NCBI GenBank assembly: GCA_944548615.1
Contig: OX155963.1
Location: 21,886,431-21,950,430, forward strand
Origin: Micropterix aruncella
Lineage: Eukaryota > Arthropoda > Insecta > Lepidoptera > Micropterigidae
DNA: 64,000 bases
Direction: 5' to 3'
In this document: positions 33,165-45,448 of the stretch, piece by piece
Layout: each line of letters starts with the position of its first letter
Numbering within the stretch: position 1 is the stretch's first letter
Position numbers and translations under genes: made by a program
Notes under the pieces: model-generated
Database searches by the model: none
Seen by the model: only the letters and a program-made list of their open reading frames with translations
What the model was told of the DNA's origin: nothing

Positions 33165-33970
33165 GATGATAAAGACCAAGTTTATGGTTGTCGGACGTAC
33201 ATCGTCAGCTGCCACCCTCCACATTAAGAACCAACCTCTGGAGAGGGTTCGCCAATATAAATACCTTGGCTGTATAGTGAATGATCAAGAAGACCATGGT
33301 GTGGAAGTCAGATGTCGCATCGAACAAGCCAGAGCTGCGTTTATCAAAATGAGATACCTCTTCTGCAACCGTAGTCTCAAACTCTCCACTAGATGCCGCC
33401 CGGTGCGGTGTTACATATTTTAAGTCCTCCTGTACGGAGTAGAAGCGTGGACACTAACCCAGACTTTGTGTAAAAGGTCAGAAACTTTCGAAATGTGGAT
33501 TTACAGGAGAATACTGAAAATATGTTGGACGGAAAGTCAGAATGCACAAGGGATTGGAATTACTGAAGACCATAAAAAGAAGGAAATTACAATACATGGG
33601 CCACATAAAGCGTGCTAACAAATACCACCTTCTCAAATTAATCCTGCAAGGAAACATAAAAGGCCGCCGAAGACCTGGCCGAAGAAGAACCCACTGGCTA
33701 CAAACCCTCGCTGAATGGTTCAACTCAAGCACCACCGAGTTGTTCCGCGCCGCAACATCACGGGCCCAAGTGGCCGTAATGAGCACTGAGCTCCGATAGG
33801 AGATGGCACTACTTGGATGCTTCACAAAATTAAATACAACTTTTTTAATTAAAGTTTTAAACAAACATCCAACGTTTTATTTGAAGTGTAGATATTCATT
33901 ATGATTTGTTACGCTTGTTGCATATTATGTACATTACCATAAATAAAAAAAAAAATAAAAAAAAACAAGA
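33165..33970 (+). mobile_element. LINE 3' end, RTE/BovB-like C-terminus
   Basis: The frame from 33166 reads MIKTKFMVVGRTSSAATLHI, QYKYLGCIVNDQEDHGVEVR, CRIEQARAAFIKMRYLFCN and then a TAA at 33421 where a serine codon is usual. It continues VLLYGVEAWTLTQTL, FEMWIYRRILKICWTES, and after a +1 frameshift near 33540 ELLKTIKRRKLQYMGHIKRA and RRRPGRRRTHWLQTLAEWF. KTK.MV, YLG..V, RI..A...F..M and E.W..RR.LKI.W are the conserved thumb and C-terminal blocks of a LINE group common in arthropods. It ends with an A-rich tail at about 33945-33970. Confidence 0.8.
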
Positions 33971-33974
33971 TAGT

Positions 33975-34284
33975 TGCCATGGCGGTAATATTATATTCAA
34001 TAATACCTACATACAAGTAATTAAAATTTACCAATATGATTTTACCAGAGGGAATAATAGATTAAAATAGAAATGAAAAGTATATGTATAATTATCAAGA
34101 TGAAAATATTTTATAGTCGGTCCAGCAATATGCCTTCGTGTTTTTTAAATTAATAAAAGTAAAATAAGTTAGATGGGAATAAGAATATCATAATACTATG
34201 TTAACAATTTTACAAATCATCAGTATGGAAAATAAATTTAGAATTTTCAAACTCCCTAAATTTATTTTCCATGCATATTCTAAT
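33975..34284. other. unassigned AT-rich sequence
   Basis: Nothing recognised. The segment aaataaatttagaattttca has an inverted partner ctaaatttattttccatg around 34228-34275. Confidence 0.4.
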
Positions 34285-34871
34285 CCATATTACATAATAA
34301 TATATAAAACAAAGTCGGGTTTGTTCGAACACTTATAACTCGAGAACGGCTTGACCGATTTTCATGGTTTTTGATTTGTTGTATTTGTCTCCGTCCCGAA
34401 TAGCAGAATAACTATTAAAAACAAAAATTGGAAAATTGTCGAAAAATTCAAATAAAAGAAAAAACATTTTCCCATACAAAATGTAAATTTGTGTTTTTCT
34501 AATGGTCAGTTGTACGTGGCATGATCAGGTGTCAGAAAATCATCCGCTTTATTTGTTCTTGCGCCTGATAAAAAAAAAACAAAAAATGTCGTCACAAGGT
34601 GCTTTAATGAAGAGAATTAAACCGAGTGCATCTCATGCTGCACAATATGTAAATAGTTTAATTCAATCATGTCTGGCTGACACGCGATTGATATACTTAA
34701 TTTTTGTACTTTTATATTCCTTTTTGTGTTATTATCTTAATAAAGTAGTGAACTTAATATTTATTTTGTATTCATTCTATTACTTTCATAAAATCATAAA
34801 TTAAGTTCAGTTAATCTGTAACACGACATTCATTGACTGTTAGGCGGTACGAAGTTCGCCGGGTGAGCTAG
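34285..34871 (+). mobile_element. possible Helitron-like element
   Basis: The right end is ctag followed by t, preceded 11 bases upstream by a short hairpin (ggcg, 10-base loop, cgcc at 34843-34860), matching the CTRR/T plus subterminal hairpin of Helitrons. The left side begins with a conserved-looking block (gtcgggtttgttcgaacact, cgagaacggcttgaccgatt). The exact TC start could not be fixed. A 100-codon frame at 34502-34804 has a hydrophobic C-terminal half and no recognised domain. Confidence 0.4.
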
Positions 34872-35756
34872 TATTTATATAAATGTGATGATATTTTCAA
34901 ATCTTGGTAGGTCAGCATCCGTAAAAAATTACTGAACAACAGATCGTAATCAAGTACTTCCAATGTTTGAGGGTGACTGCGTTTTTAAATAAAAATATCT
35001 GTAACTGATCATAAAGACTGTAAAATAGATCTATATTTTTTTGATTTTCACTGTTTTGTAGAGAGTTTGTCAGGCGAATCGTCTAAAATAAAGAAACTTT
35101 AAATTTGTAATTTGTCAAGAGTGTTTGTCAGAGAAATTTGTCAGAGCAGAGTTTGTCAGCGACCAAATCTAGAGCGCGCGATTGTCGCGCGCTCGATTGA
35201 TAATTTAGAACAGTTGACTATGTTTGTACCTATACAGGCTGAGTTTTTAATTAGTGACATCCTTGCAGTGGGTAAATCGGTAGGACGGAGTAAGGAACTT
35301 TTCCTTTTTTTTTTTGGGAAAAACATTTTTTTTGTCAATTTTGTAAATCTTATCCGGGCTGCGCAATCTAGCGGTAGGTGAAAAATTGCTAATAAACAAT
35401 GTTAGCAATATTTTACCTACCGCTACATACACATCATGCTCATAGCTTTTTATAATATTTTTAAGAAAAAATCAAGTTTTCAAAAAAAAAAAAAAAAAAT
35501 TTTCTTTGTTTTTTTTCAAGGTTTCTATGTAAAGTTGTTTAGTTCGTCGTACTGATTTACAAATTACAAGAATGACACTGACTAAAAACTCACCCTGTAG
35601 ACGGGAAAGTCAACTCTAAAATATCGCCCACCCTGCGCGCCTACCTGATATACACGGTCCCATACATCGTCTACTCGTTTTCGAGCGCGCGATTAATCAG
35701 ACACCCTAGCTAGGTATGTAAGTTTAGAGTGCAGTACAGAGTACAGGATACTGTAC
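34872..35756. other. unassigned sequence with two hairpins
   Basis: Contains gagcgcgcga/tcgcgcgctc (35171-35193, 3-base loop) and a 23-bp nearly exact stem agcggtaggtgaaaaattgc / gcaatattttacctaccgct (35368-35425). A poly-A tract lies at about 35481-35499. No gene. Confidence 0.5.
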
Positions 35757-35868
35757 AGAGCACAACGCGCGAACCCGCCACCCCAAGAAGGTATAACGAT
35801 ATTGATCGTTTTTCCAACCGTCGTAGAGACTTAGGGACGAAACAGTCCACCGCAAACGAAGAAAAAAT
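35757..35868 (-). repeat. family B fragment
   Basis: gcgaacccgccaccccaaga, tataacgatattgatcgttt and cgaaacagtccaccgc match the 2360-2470 repeat and the A family 3' region. Confidence 0.5.
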
Positions 35869-36122
35869 TCAGAAAATAAACCAACAAACACAAAGCAAAA
35901 CGTCAATTACGGAAGTCAATTAAGTGACTTTTTTATAGTAAATAAATGTCGAAGCCACGACCCTGTTTACCCGGAGAAAGAACCGCAACCGGCAATGATT
36001 CAGATATGAATAAAATATTTGAAATTCAAATCGTTTAATCGGTAGTCGTACAAAAATGCAAATACACTCGGGTCGCCGCTGTCAAAAACACATCTGTCAA
36101 CATGGTGACAGTTACAGGTACA

Positions 36123-36777
36123 TCTTGCGGTGTCGACTACAACGGGCGAGCCCGTCACCACAGGACGTTTTAACGATTAGTCGTTCTGTCGCCCTGCAGT
36201 GAACGTAGAAGACTTTGGACAGTACAATTCTACGTCCAGCTACGTCACAACCCGTGAGAGTCCAACGCCTTACCGCGAGTTAGCCAGGAATAAACCCGGC
36301 GGGCTCGAGATACTCGCGCCCTTACTTCCAATTGTGACCAGATTTCTCCGGTCTCTCGATTGGTTCCGAGTTCGAGGTCGCTTGCGCGGTCCTCTCCCTT
36401 ACGAAGCGGTGAAACGGAGTGCACCGAATCTATAGCGGACCAAGGCGTCCTTTGCCCGACTCTGAACCGGGATCGGATGGCCAATGGTCATTTCAAGAGC
36501 AGTCGCCGTAAGGTAGACAACCACCCCCGCTCTGTAGGAAACAATACAGTTCCCAGACTCCCCCGACTGTTAGTCGGAGAGCACAATCGATTAGCTTGCG
36601 CCGCACGGAGTGCAGACCGTCCAGGGGCGCCAGAGGTTTGATTCCCAGGGGAGACTGGTTGACCCAGTGTCCTACCCAGGATTCGCACCCCATGCGGGGA
36701 GGCCGTCGGATGGGTGTTGACCCGTGAGTGTGACCGACCCTGAACACATGGGTCATCGTGGCCAACTCATCATGGGC
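36123..36777 (-). mobile_element. family A copy A6, full length
   Basis: The 655-base antisense copy runs from tcttgcggtgtcgactacaa to gccaactcatcatgggc. The exact 14-base duplication cagttacaggtaca flanks it (36109-36122 and 36778-36791). It is the least decayed copy by eye together with A5. Confidence 0.9.
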
Positions 36778-36782
36778 CAGTT

Positions 36783-36968
36783 ACAGGTACAGGCAGCTAC
36801 GCCACTTGCCCTGGGCGTGTGGCACTGTTTGGCAGAATTTCACCGATCTCACGCATGGTTACGTGTCGCTTGCGCGGCCACAGCCTGATGTTAGCAGTAA
36901 TTCAGATCGAACTTTACTCCTCTATCACACGGGATCGGGTGACATCTGGTCAACATCCACCCTGCTTA
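36783..36968 (-). repeat. family B fragment beside A6
   Basis: cttgcgcggccacagcctga, tgttagcagtaattcagatc and gacatctggtcaacatccac match 2615-2720. A6 inserted at its edge. Confidence 0.5.
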
Positions 36969-37690
36969 TAAAAAGTATAGGATAAGGTTACGAACACAGG
37001 CGTATCGTCCCAACTAAATTAGGGATACAAAAGACTAACAAAACAATCGTTTCTGAACTTCGAAAAGCTGGCTCATGACTCAAGCCTACCATTTGTTTTG
37101 GTTTCTAGAGCCAAAGGCGGTGCAATTAACATGCACAAAATGTATCATCTAATAAATGCGTCGATGAAGTAATGATGCGCGTTATGCCTAATGGCATTTC
37201 GCCAATAGTCCAAAATAGACACAACAATGTAGTGTCCAAAACGTCTGTTAAGTTAGTCCGACCCGAATCAAAATAATGAGATTTTCTATAAGGTATGCAG
37301 ACATTTTGTTTAGCTTGTTTACCTGTTAGTTTCTTTTTCATGGTTTTATTTATATACATAGGGTGTCTAGGTATAGATAAGCCAAAGCAAAAGCAGTTAC
37401 TCTTAAGTTTATATTTAGGAGGTAAGTTTATATTTAGGAGGTAATCTCCGAAACTACTGATCCGATTTCAAAAATTCTTCCACTAATGGAAAGCTCCATT
37501 ATCGATGAGTGCTATAGGCTATATATTATTGTGATAAATATTGATTTTCAATATGAAATCATAATATTTGTAAATCAAGTTGGAAAAAAAATTACCACGT
37601 GGGGGTAGATTTATCGGCGTGCGCTGACATTTGCAATAAAATAAGAATCATTATCAAAATAAATTAATCCATTATCACGGGTTTAAAGTA
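36969..37690. other. unassigned sequence
   Basis: Has a 19-base tandem duplication, gtttatatttaggaggtaa, near 37408-37445. No gene. Confidence 0.45.
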
Positions 37691-37691
37691 G

Positions 37692-38149
37692 AGATAAAAT
37701 TGGCCATTAACTGTAAGTATTTAGGTGGTATAGCTATAGATATATCATGAAATTAGTAACGCGTGTCGAGGAACAAGACGCGTACGTCTACGAGATAGGT
37801 AGCGTGCATCTGAGGTTAATAAAGGTAAAATTACCCATTTACTGTAAGTTTTTAGGTGGTATTGTTATTGAGATATCATGAAATAAGTAACGCGTGCAAG
37901 CACCCCGAAATACCTAGCAGGCGGCGGCGGCGGCTGCTGGCCCAGCAAGGTCAGCCTTCAGCGAAAGGCGGCGCGGAGGCGAGGAACAAGACACGTACGT
38001 CTACGAGATAGGTAGGGTGCATCTGAGGGGGGACGTCTTGCACTATATATCTAAAGGTAGCGTCTAAAAAGGCAAATAAACGCCACCCTACCCTAATTAA
38101 GAAATCGATTCGAAACTTTACGCAAAGCGAAGCCGCGAGCAACAGCTAG
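37692..38149 (+). repeat. duplicated repeat ending in CTAG
   Basis: Unit 1 (37692-37814) and unit 2 (37824-38030) share ctgtaagtatttaggtggta, taacgcgtg, gaggaacaagacgcgtacgt and gcatctgagg. Unit 2 has an extra GC-rich block at 37897-37979 (ggcggcggcggcggctgctg). The repeat then runs to gcgaagccgcgagcaacagc ending ctag|t at 38149. Confidence 0.65.
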
Positions 38150-38300
38150 TTAATCATATTTTGGTAATATGTCTATTTAAAAATATTTTGGCCTGACTAA
38201 TACATAATACGAAAAACTTACGCTGAGACGATGTTACAGAGATTCGTGGAAATCGGCCATTTGGAAACATTACTCACCTTCAATGATAAAGACCATTTTT

Positions 38301-38460
38301 ACACGGCTGCCCAAAAGGAGTGTCATGTGTTCAGGATTCAAATATGTATGTTTTCCGTTTCTTTATTACACCATAACTTCTAAACGCTTGAACCGATTAA
38401 GAAGTGTGTCGTATTGTTAGAATCGTTGTGTCAACCCAAGTGTTATACGGTACGTCCCGC
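38301..38460 (+). repeat. R3 fragment
   Basis: Starts with the R3 end acacggctgccc. Continues ttttccgtttctttattaca, ccataacttctaaacgcttg and aagtgtgtcgtattgttaga, as at 58898. Confidence 0.7.
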
Positions 38461-38539
38461 GACCCCTTGCTGTCTTATGAGGAGAAAGCAGCGTTTTTAA
38501 TATAAATCGCCATATTTCGCGGTGCCTGTTACCATTCAT

Positions 38540-38670
38540 CATTTGACAGTTTAGTTTGTTTTGTTTTTCCTCTTCTCGGCCGCCAGTAATAGATCCGGTA
38601 GGCCTAGTAACGAAGAAACATATTTGGAAGATTAATTTAGCAAAATAAATTATACAAAGTGTTTAATTAT
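38540..38670 (-). repeat. repeat I, copy 2
   Basis: Reverse-complement partner of 28100-28250 (ctcggccgccagtaatagat, aagattaatttagcaaaata). Confidence 0.65.
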
Positions 38671-38955
38671 TGGGAGGGGGGGGAGATATTCTTCTTCCGT
38701 GGGTTCCTATCCCGCCTTATCTAGAATGCTTTAATGTCGAAGAAAAAAGACCAGTACTCAGGATGTATAAAATTCCGGGACAAAAATCCAGAGTGATTTA
38801 AAAAATACCCAAGTGCTTAGGATGCAGAAGGAGTTTGGGGGGGAGGTAGTGGTTGAGGGGGGGTTAAATATTTAGAGGGGGATTTTGGGGGAAGATTGGG
38901 GGGTGGAGTTAGGGGTTTGGAGGGGAAGGGGGGATTGTTTGGAGGTGGTTGGGTT
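38671..38955 (+). other. G-run-rich, strand-asymmetric tract
   Basis: On the plus strand there are more than a dozen runs of four or more G between 38671 and 38952 (for example tgggaggggggggagata, agagggggattttggggg, attggggggtggagttaggg). Almost no C runs occur. This fits G-quadruplex-forming DNA. No ORF or repeat identity recognised. Confidence 0.7.
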
Positions 38956-39437
38956 CTCGTCTTGGCTATTTAAAGAGATTTTTAATCACCAAATCGAACC
39001 ACTTAATCTAAATTTGGCCCAGTTAATAAATATTCGAAGGGAACTAATGCAGATTACTCTCTAGAGTTCATGTCGATCAGACATTATTTAGAAGGAACCA
39101 TACGTGTAGAAGCATAGGCATATTTTATCTCTATCCGTTTACATTTCAGTATTGAAAAACGTACCCTTAACGGTTTTTTATGAGTTGTTTTTTTTAAGTA
39201 AACATACAACAGATAATTGGCAATATGAGGAATATATAGGTTTTTTAAACTTTTTGGTTTGGAATGTTTAAATAAGTAAATGGGCCTCAAAAACAGCTTT
39301 TTTTCTTCAAATTCGATTGAACTTCATTTCGAGCAGTAATATATGCAAAACTAATTAGATATCGCAAAAAATATCCAGCATAAAATTGAATTCACATCTT
39401 CTTTAGTTATACGTGGTAATTTTTTTAAAACTTTTTT
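38956..39437. other. unassigned AT-rich sequence
   Basis: Nothing recognised. Confidence 0.4.
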
Positions 39438-40005
39438 AAGCTATTGCATAGCTTTTATCGCGGGCCTAGGCCAGCGCGGCGACCGAATGAAGAAATTTCT
39501 TAACGAAAATTAATGTTTTTAAACTGATAATTACGTCTAAATGAGTACTGCTTACGATTCGAAAAAAATATATGTTAAACAAGAACATTTTCCTAATATT
39601 CTTAGTTTTGAATATTTTCGATTTTTTTTTATTACATTGTGTAATTAATTTGTGAAATTAGGTCTAACCGAACACAAAAACGACTACTACGCAAATACTA
39701 TCTGGCGTATTATTATGAAACCTGCACCATTTTAAAGATAATTTAATTATCTATCTTTTATCTACGATTTTTTTCGAATATTCCGTTTTTTTTGCTTTAT
39801 CGAATAAAAAATTCGTGCGCGGCGCTCTATCGAAAGACGTTTAAATTATTCCGAATCATTTGCTTCCGCAGCCGCAAATGATTCGGAATAATTTCAACGT
39901 TTTCCGATAGAGCGCAGTTATCTGATATCAGAAAAAATAAAATAAATAAGTTGTTAAAAATGCTATGCAATAGCTTTACCGCGGCAGTCCCCGAGTGCCA
40001 CACGT
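39438..40005 (+). mobile_element. repeat E, copy 1 (hairpin-bearing)
   Basis: Nearly identical to 55133-55751. The ends carry gctattgcatagc and its reverse complement gctatgcaatagc, with tatcgcgggcc and ccgcggcag next to them. An internal stem has perfect 21-base arms (39843-39863 and 39874-39894), extending imperfectly to about 42 bases on each side (gcgctctatcg...). Non-coding. Confidence 0.8.
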
Positions 40006-42150
40006 ATTTTTTTCTTAATCTAGACGTATCTAGTCTAATTGAGATGTAATCTAGATGACAATAAGTAAGATTTTCTTTATTTTTTACATTGAATAAGCCA
40101 TACGTTTTATCTTTAAAAATCTCAAAATAATATTTTCTTTAAAAATCTTAAAAACTCAAAATAAATAATATTTTTAACTATATTGATAGTTCCACGCGAT
40201 AAGAATCCTACAGCCGTGAAAGTTTTAGACTTCATTATACATTATATGTAGGTATCGAAAGCGATCAAACAAAAAAGTGTATCGATTATTTTAGCTCAGA
40301 ATAATAAAAGGAGTCGACAAATACTCGTATTATCCAATTCATCACGAGCTCGGCCCGTTTTCACTCGAGTGTTCGACATTTCGTCTGTTTGTCTGTAAAT
40401 TGGTTTGTTATGCAGCCACGACCAAACGCGTTCGATTTTCTTTGAATTTGACATGCATGATGCAAGACATTAAAACGACGTTACGTGTACAGATTTTATT
40501 TTTTTAATTCTGTATCAAAAGGCTGGACGGATCTGCTTCGGGGTTAACCCCTGTTTGTAAAGGTACCCTACTTGATAACTGCTCTTTATTAAATGTCGTC
40601 CCTTTTCCAAAATCACACTGACTAACACGATGAAAAGTAAAGAAACCCAGTTACATCGGATAATTGACAGTTGGTACCTACGTTTGAAATTAGACACAAT
40701 AAAATCGTCTGTGTCATGCCAAAACAATCAATCTGCAAATAACACTTCTATTCTGAGATTATCGCGTTTGAAAGTTTACGTCTACAAAAAATTAGTTCAG
40801 ATTCCAACTACGGCGAAACACTCGGGTACTTTCAAGATCCGTCGACAATACCATCAATGAATACTTGTTGCATTTCGATAAAACAACACATTGGTTCTTT
40901 TGCTACGATGTCAAAATGAAATTGTTTTGAAATTTTGCTTAAGGCTCCCTTCCGAGTTGACGCGACTAAAAATTTAGATATTTTTCCAATGCCACGCGCC
41001 CGCGCGCTATCGATATATACATAAAAATGTATAGGTATACCGCGGCAACAAGGGCATACGTCTCACCGTTGGCAGTGGCCAATTACAAATGACGATTTAG
41101 GCTTCGCGCGTCGTCTAATATAGTCGATTTGGATTTTCAATTATAATATAATAAATTATCAAATGAATAGTTTTTTATAAAGTAAAAATTAGATTAAAAT
41201 AATAAAATAACTTAGGATCACTATGTTATTTTTTATATCACTCAAAAGTATCTTTAATAAATAGAAAAAAAATAATGTTTGGCCATAACATTTCTGGAAA
41301 TTACGTAATTTCAAACATTTTTTCCTTATATTTTTTGTATGGAAGTTCCAAAAACTGTCTTGGTACTATGCAAATAGACCATACGTTGGTGTAAATAGTA
41401 TTTTTTTAAATTGAGAATCATCTCTAGGTTTTTCAAAAACTGAAGACAAATCTCGGTCGTTTTTATTTTTTTGGAAAACAGTAACAGAATAAAGATAATT
41501 TACAATTAATATGGAAATAATTTACCAATTTCGTTTGGGCGATATGATAGCTTAAGAACCGGGTTTTTAAAATCCGGCATAATTGTATTAAAATTCTTTT
41601 TCGTGTTCTCACAACCAGGCCACAAAATTACGCTTCATATAGCTTTTGGCCGCCACGGCCTCTTAATGCTACTATGACTAATGTGGCACATTTGTTATTT
41701 TAGGTTGAATATCAAATGTGCCACCACATTGGTGATCTTGGCATGACGACACTGTAACATTTTCAAATGTCCTATAGCCCTTGTAACCACATTTGGTCGA
41801 TCTATACGTGAGACGTCGCACTCGCCAAAAAATTTAATTTGCGTTTTTTATTGTTAAGTATTTGTTTAAATTCACCCTCCGGATCGTTCAGTCACTATCC
41901 CGAGGGCTTTTAAATTGCAGTTTTCTAGTGATTCTCATTGCACAAGTATGAGTTGATGATTTTAGGTATGACTTGGTATGAGTTGGCCTCATACCGGCGT
42001 CTCGCAGGTATGAGTTGATGATTTTATCCGGTGATACCTCTTACGTGTTTAGTAGCAATTCCTCGCAAACAACTTAACTCTTCGACAGTTTTCATCGTTA
42101 GTACAGTAAACTATTTCTTTTTGTTATTTTGTCTAATTTACACAACTAAT
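40006..42150. other. unassigned sequence
   Basis: No gene recognised. A short inverted repeat, aatgtggcacatttg / caaatgtgccaccacatt, lies around 41681-41735. Frames are short. Confidence 0.45.
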
Positions 42151-42151
42151 G

Positions 42152-42894
42152 GTGCTTCTAAACGGGCTATACTTTTACGGCAGTATGTGGCCGCCAAATT
42201 AGCAACTATAGCCCGGCCATAACTACAACATTTTATTGCAGCATATGGCGGGAAAATATATAGTCCGGCCATTCTTAGCAATATTTCTGCAAAAGTATGG
42301 CTTACAATTTTGTCTCGTAAACGGGTTACGAAATCAGGCAACAATGGCCGACGAAATCATATTGTTTTAAATAAAAATTTAAAACGACAAAAAACACGAG
42401 AATGTGGATTAGACCTGACTTCAATAAGCGTGATATCTAAGCCTGAATGTTTTTGATGATATGATTACCAATTGAAAGATCTTATCCATATAATGAATTC
42501 ACTATTAATAATAAATTGACAGTACAATTATCTATTAATGATGTAAATAAGCATTTAAATACCGACACTAATAAATAATAAAAATTATTTCACGCAATTG
42601 TACATAACGTATCAGAATAGATAATAATATTTTATAGATCAAAAAAAAATAATCATCAGATGATATGAATACAGTATTTGCAGTATTTTCGATTGCGAAG
42701 CGATCGTCCAGCAACACGCCGGCCACACATATAAAAGCTTCGGTTACCTATACGAAAAATATGTGGCTATTTGGCCGGGATATACTAAAAAATATGTCCG
42801 TGTATTGTAAAGTATGGCTGGTATAGCTAACAATTTTGCCGGGCAACTATTGCAGCCACATATTGCAGCGAAAATGTGGCCTGTTTAGGAGCAC
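42152..42894. mobile_element. 743-bp inverted-repeat DNA transposon remnant
   Basis: The left end gtgcttctaaacgggctata and the reverse complement of the right end, gtgctcctaaacaggccaca, match. The similarity continues inward for about 60 bases (gcagtatgtggccgc / gcaatatgtggctgc; aactatagcccggc / aatagttgcccggc). There is no transposase frame. The target duplication is not resolved. Confidence 0.65.
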
Positions 42895-43253
42895 AATACA
42901 AAAACATATTTTGAACGGTTACCTATTCAGTTTTTTCCATGCCCTGAAAAGTTCGCTGTTGACGTGTACGTGATCTCACATATATTTGTCATAGTCAGAA
43001 ATTTAAAAAAAAAACACATTGGTCAAAAACAGGTAGCTTAAGTTTCGACCACGTCTACTGCAGTTATCACATTGGCGACAACATTCTCTGTTTCATTCTG
43101 ACTATGACTGTAACTTAAAACACCCATTCGTGGTGTTCTAGAGCACTTTTATATGCTATTAGTATAACAATAATGTTCGGTGGTCCATCGTCAGCTAAAA
43201 CACTACTTTTCCCTGCGATTAATGTAGTAGACTGGCACACGCGTGAACACACA

Positions 43254-43388
43254 TTATATATATACACACACACACAATAATAATAATAAGATAAACACAC
43301 ATATACACACAATAATAATAATAAGATAAACACACATATACACACAATAATAATAATATAAACACACTTAATAATAATAATAATAATG
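43254..43388 (+). repeat. compound microsatellite / 35-bp minisatellite
   Basis: A 35-base unit made of (AAT)n, agataaacacacatatacac repeats at 43276, 43311 and (partly) 43346. It is flanked by (TA)n/(CA)n and a final (AAT)n. The open frames over it are simple-sequence artefacts. Confidence 0.85.
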
Positions 43389-45370
43389 TTACTTTGCATG
43401 TGACAGTTGCGTTGCGATTACGTTCCGCCGTTTGTTTTATGCAAATATTTGACAAAGGTGTCATGGCCGGGCGAATTCTGATCATGCAATATGTGAGGCA
43501 ATTATCTAATTAAAAAAATAAGTATGAATATTATAGCTCGACTTGACGTTTTGAACCCTCTTGATTTTGAATGTAAAACATTTTCATCCAATTTTTTGCA
43601 AAAAATAAAGCGAATTATGAATGTAAACATACTTACATGTGTCAGTTGCGACACGGTTCAGTGGTTGCCAATATAATTGCCTAATGGGCAAATTCTGATT
43701 AAACACAATCAAGGGAAACACAGCACAATTCACATTCGAATTCACAATTCACAATACACATCCCATTTTCCGTTTGCGCACTTTTCCCGCGACATTTTGG
43801 CGCCACCGTGTGACGATCCCGGGGACGAAACGTCAAAAAGCACACTTTGACACACAAAGCCGTCGAATTGGATTCCTGTTCGATCCGTCAGTGATAGTCG
43901 CGATTGTTTACGTTTTGCGGCGGTTAAAATCCGGCTCGAGGAAGAGTTGTGCGCACGTATAGCGCAGCGCATGAAGCGAATTCTAACCTATTAAAAGTTT
44001 TACGTTGAATTGGAGGGCACCGTTGCGAGAAAATGTACATACAAACACGCTTCTATACGGCTATAGTTGTGCATAGATAGATAGCGCCGCCTGACAGCTG
44101 TTCAGCCGGCGTTGCCAGCCACGTCCTGCACCAAACCACCATAGAAAAAAACTGTGCTAGTAGTATACTTCTAAAACATCAAGAAAATATTTAACCTACG
44201 AATATTGCGCTTTATGATATAAAAGATATTTAAAATAACGACACTGATTATATAAATTTCAGTCAAAAACCGTGGTACATACTAAATATTTTTTTTTCTG
44301 CTAAGATGTGGTATTCTTTAAAACGCGTAAAAAATACCACATCCTAGTGGAAAAATATTATTTAATACCATAAACTTTGGATATTATTACCATAAACATT
44401 TACAACATTCGCGGTTTTACTTTTTATTATTATTTAATAAAACGCAATATTTGCAGATTAAATCTTTTTAAATGTTTTCTAGAGTTGTTTTAAGTATACT
44501 AGCCTACCAAAAACAATCATAACTGATCTATAATGGCATGACATTGTCATTGTTTATTTTTTCTTCTTTAATGACATTACGGACACATTTTGTCCAATTT
44601 TCTGCTGTAAATAAAGTAGTTACTATGGATGCAGTAGGTTCTTGAAATACTCTCTTCAATAATACTTTTGCATACTGAAATTTCAACACATATCATTTTT
44701 ATTCTATCAGTATATCGATCACCGAGCATGATCATCCTCCCTACTCAACAGAACAGCGCGTGTATTTTTTCCTTTTTTCCTAAATGCAAAATGGGTACGC
44801 GGGAGTACGATTGGGACGAAGTTGAACAAGGATACGACACGACGCGACGCGAAAGGGGTGTGAGGAAGGTGAAAACTCGATATATTACTCAAGAGCCCAA
44901 ACTTTACCAAAACTACACATTTGTAACGTAGAAGGGCTATTTTAACTGGATTAATATTATTATAATAAAAATCCTAAAACAGTTTAAGTTAACGATTGCT
45001 TTGATGATTTTTTTTTGTTCTGGTTGAAACCAATAACAAGTATGCTTTAATCTAACATATAAACACATATATTAACTAGTACAACTGCTATCGACTCTCG
45101 TAAAGCCATGTATCTGAACACGAGTATCTGTCTCTAACGTACCTAAATGGATTTACATATTAAGAAATCAGCAACCAGTACTTAGCCCTATGTATGCATA
45201 TAAATATTTATTGCACATCGAATAATAATATTTTGTACACTAATAATATCTTGCAGACCATTAAAAATATCACTAAAAACGATCTGAATCTACTCCGACA
45301 ATCGACCCGTATACAAGTATTGAAAAGCCAGGGTTTTCCCGGGACAACTAAATAAGGGCGTTTTATATAA
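43389..45370. other. unassigned sequence
   Basis: Nothing recognised. 43790-44110 is CpG-richer (ccgcgacattttggcgccac; gcgcagcgcatgaagcg). An 87-codon frame at 44668-44931 is rich in charged residues in its second half but has no recognised family. Confidence 0.4.
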
Positions 45371-45448
45371 CATAAGAGATATTCAATACGACCACAGTCG
45401 AACTCGTTACCATAAACATAAGAGATATTCAATACGACCACAGTCGAA
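45371..45448 (+). repeat. tandem duplication, 46-bp period
   Basis: cataagagatattcaatacg followed by accacagtcgaa occurs at 45371-45402 and again at 45417-45448 without differences. Confidence 0.9.

Noticed and set aside
32684..36765. Recurring ORFs of 60-100 codons in family A copies, on either strand
   Set aside because: The shared peptides follow from shared DNA. The open frames differ in start, stop and frame between copies, and there is no domain.
43254..43388. Regularly spaced 35-base repeats resembling a CRISPR array
   Set aside because: Units are simple sequence without unique spacers, and the genome is eukaryotic.
43115..43485. 94- and 88-codon minus-strand ORFs rich in I, L, Y and C
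   Set aside because: They translate the AAT/CA microsatellite and minisatellite.
44668..44931. 87-codon ORF with a charged C-terminal half
   Set aside because: No family recognised; not supported by any context.
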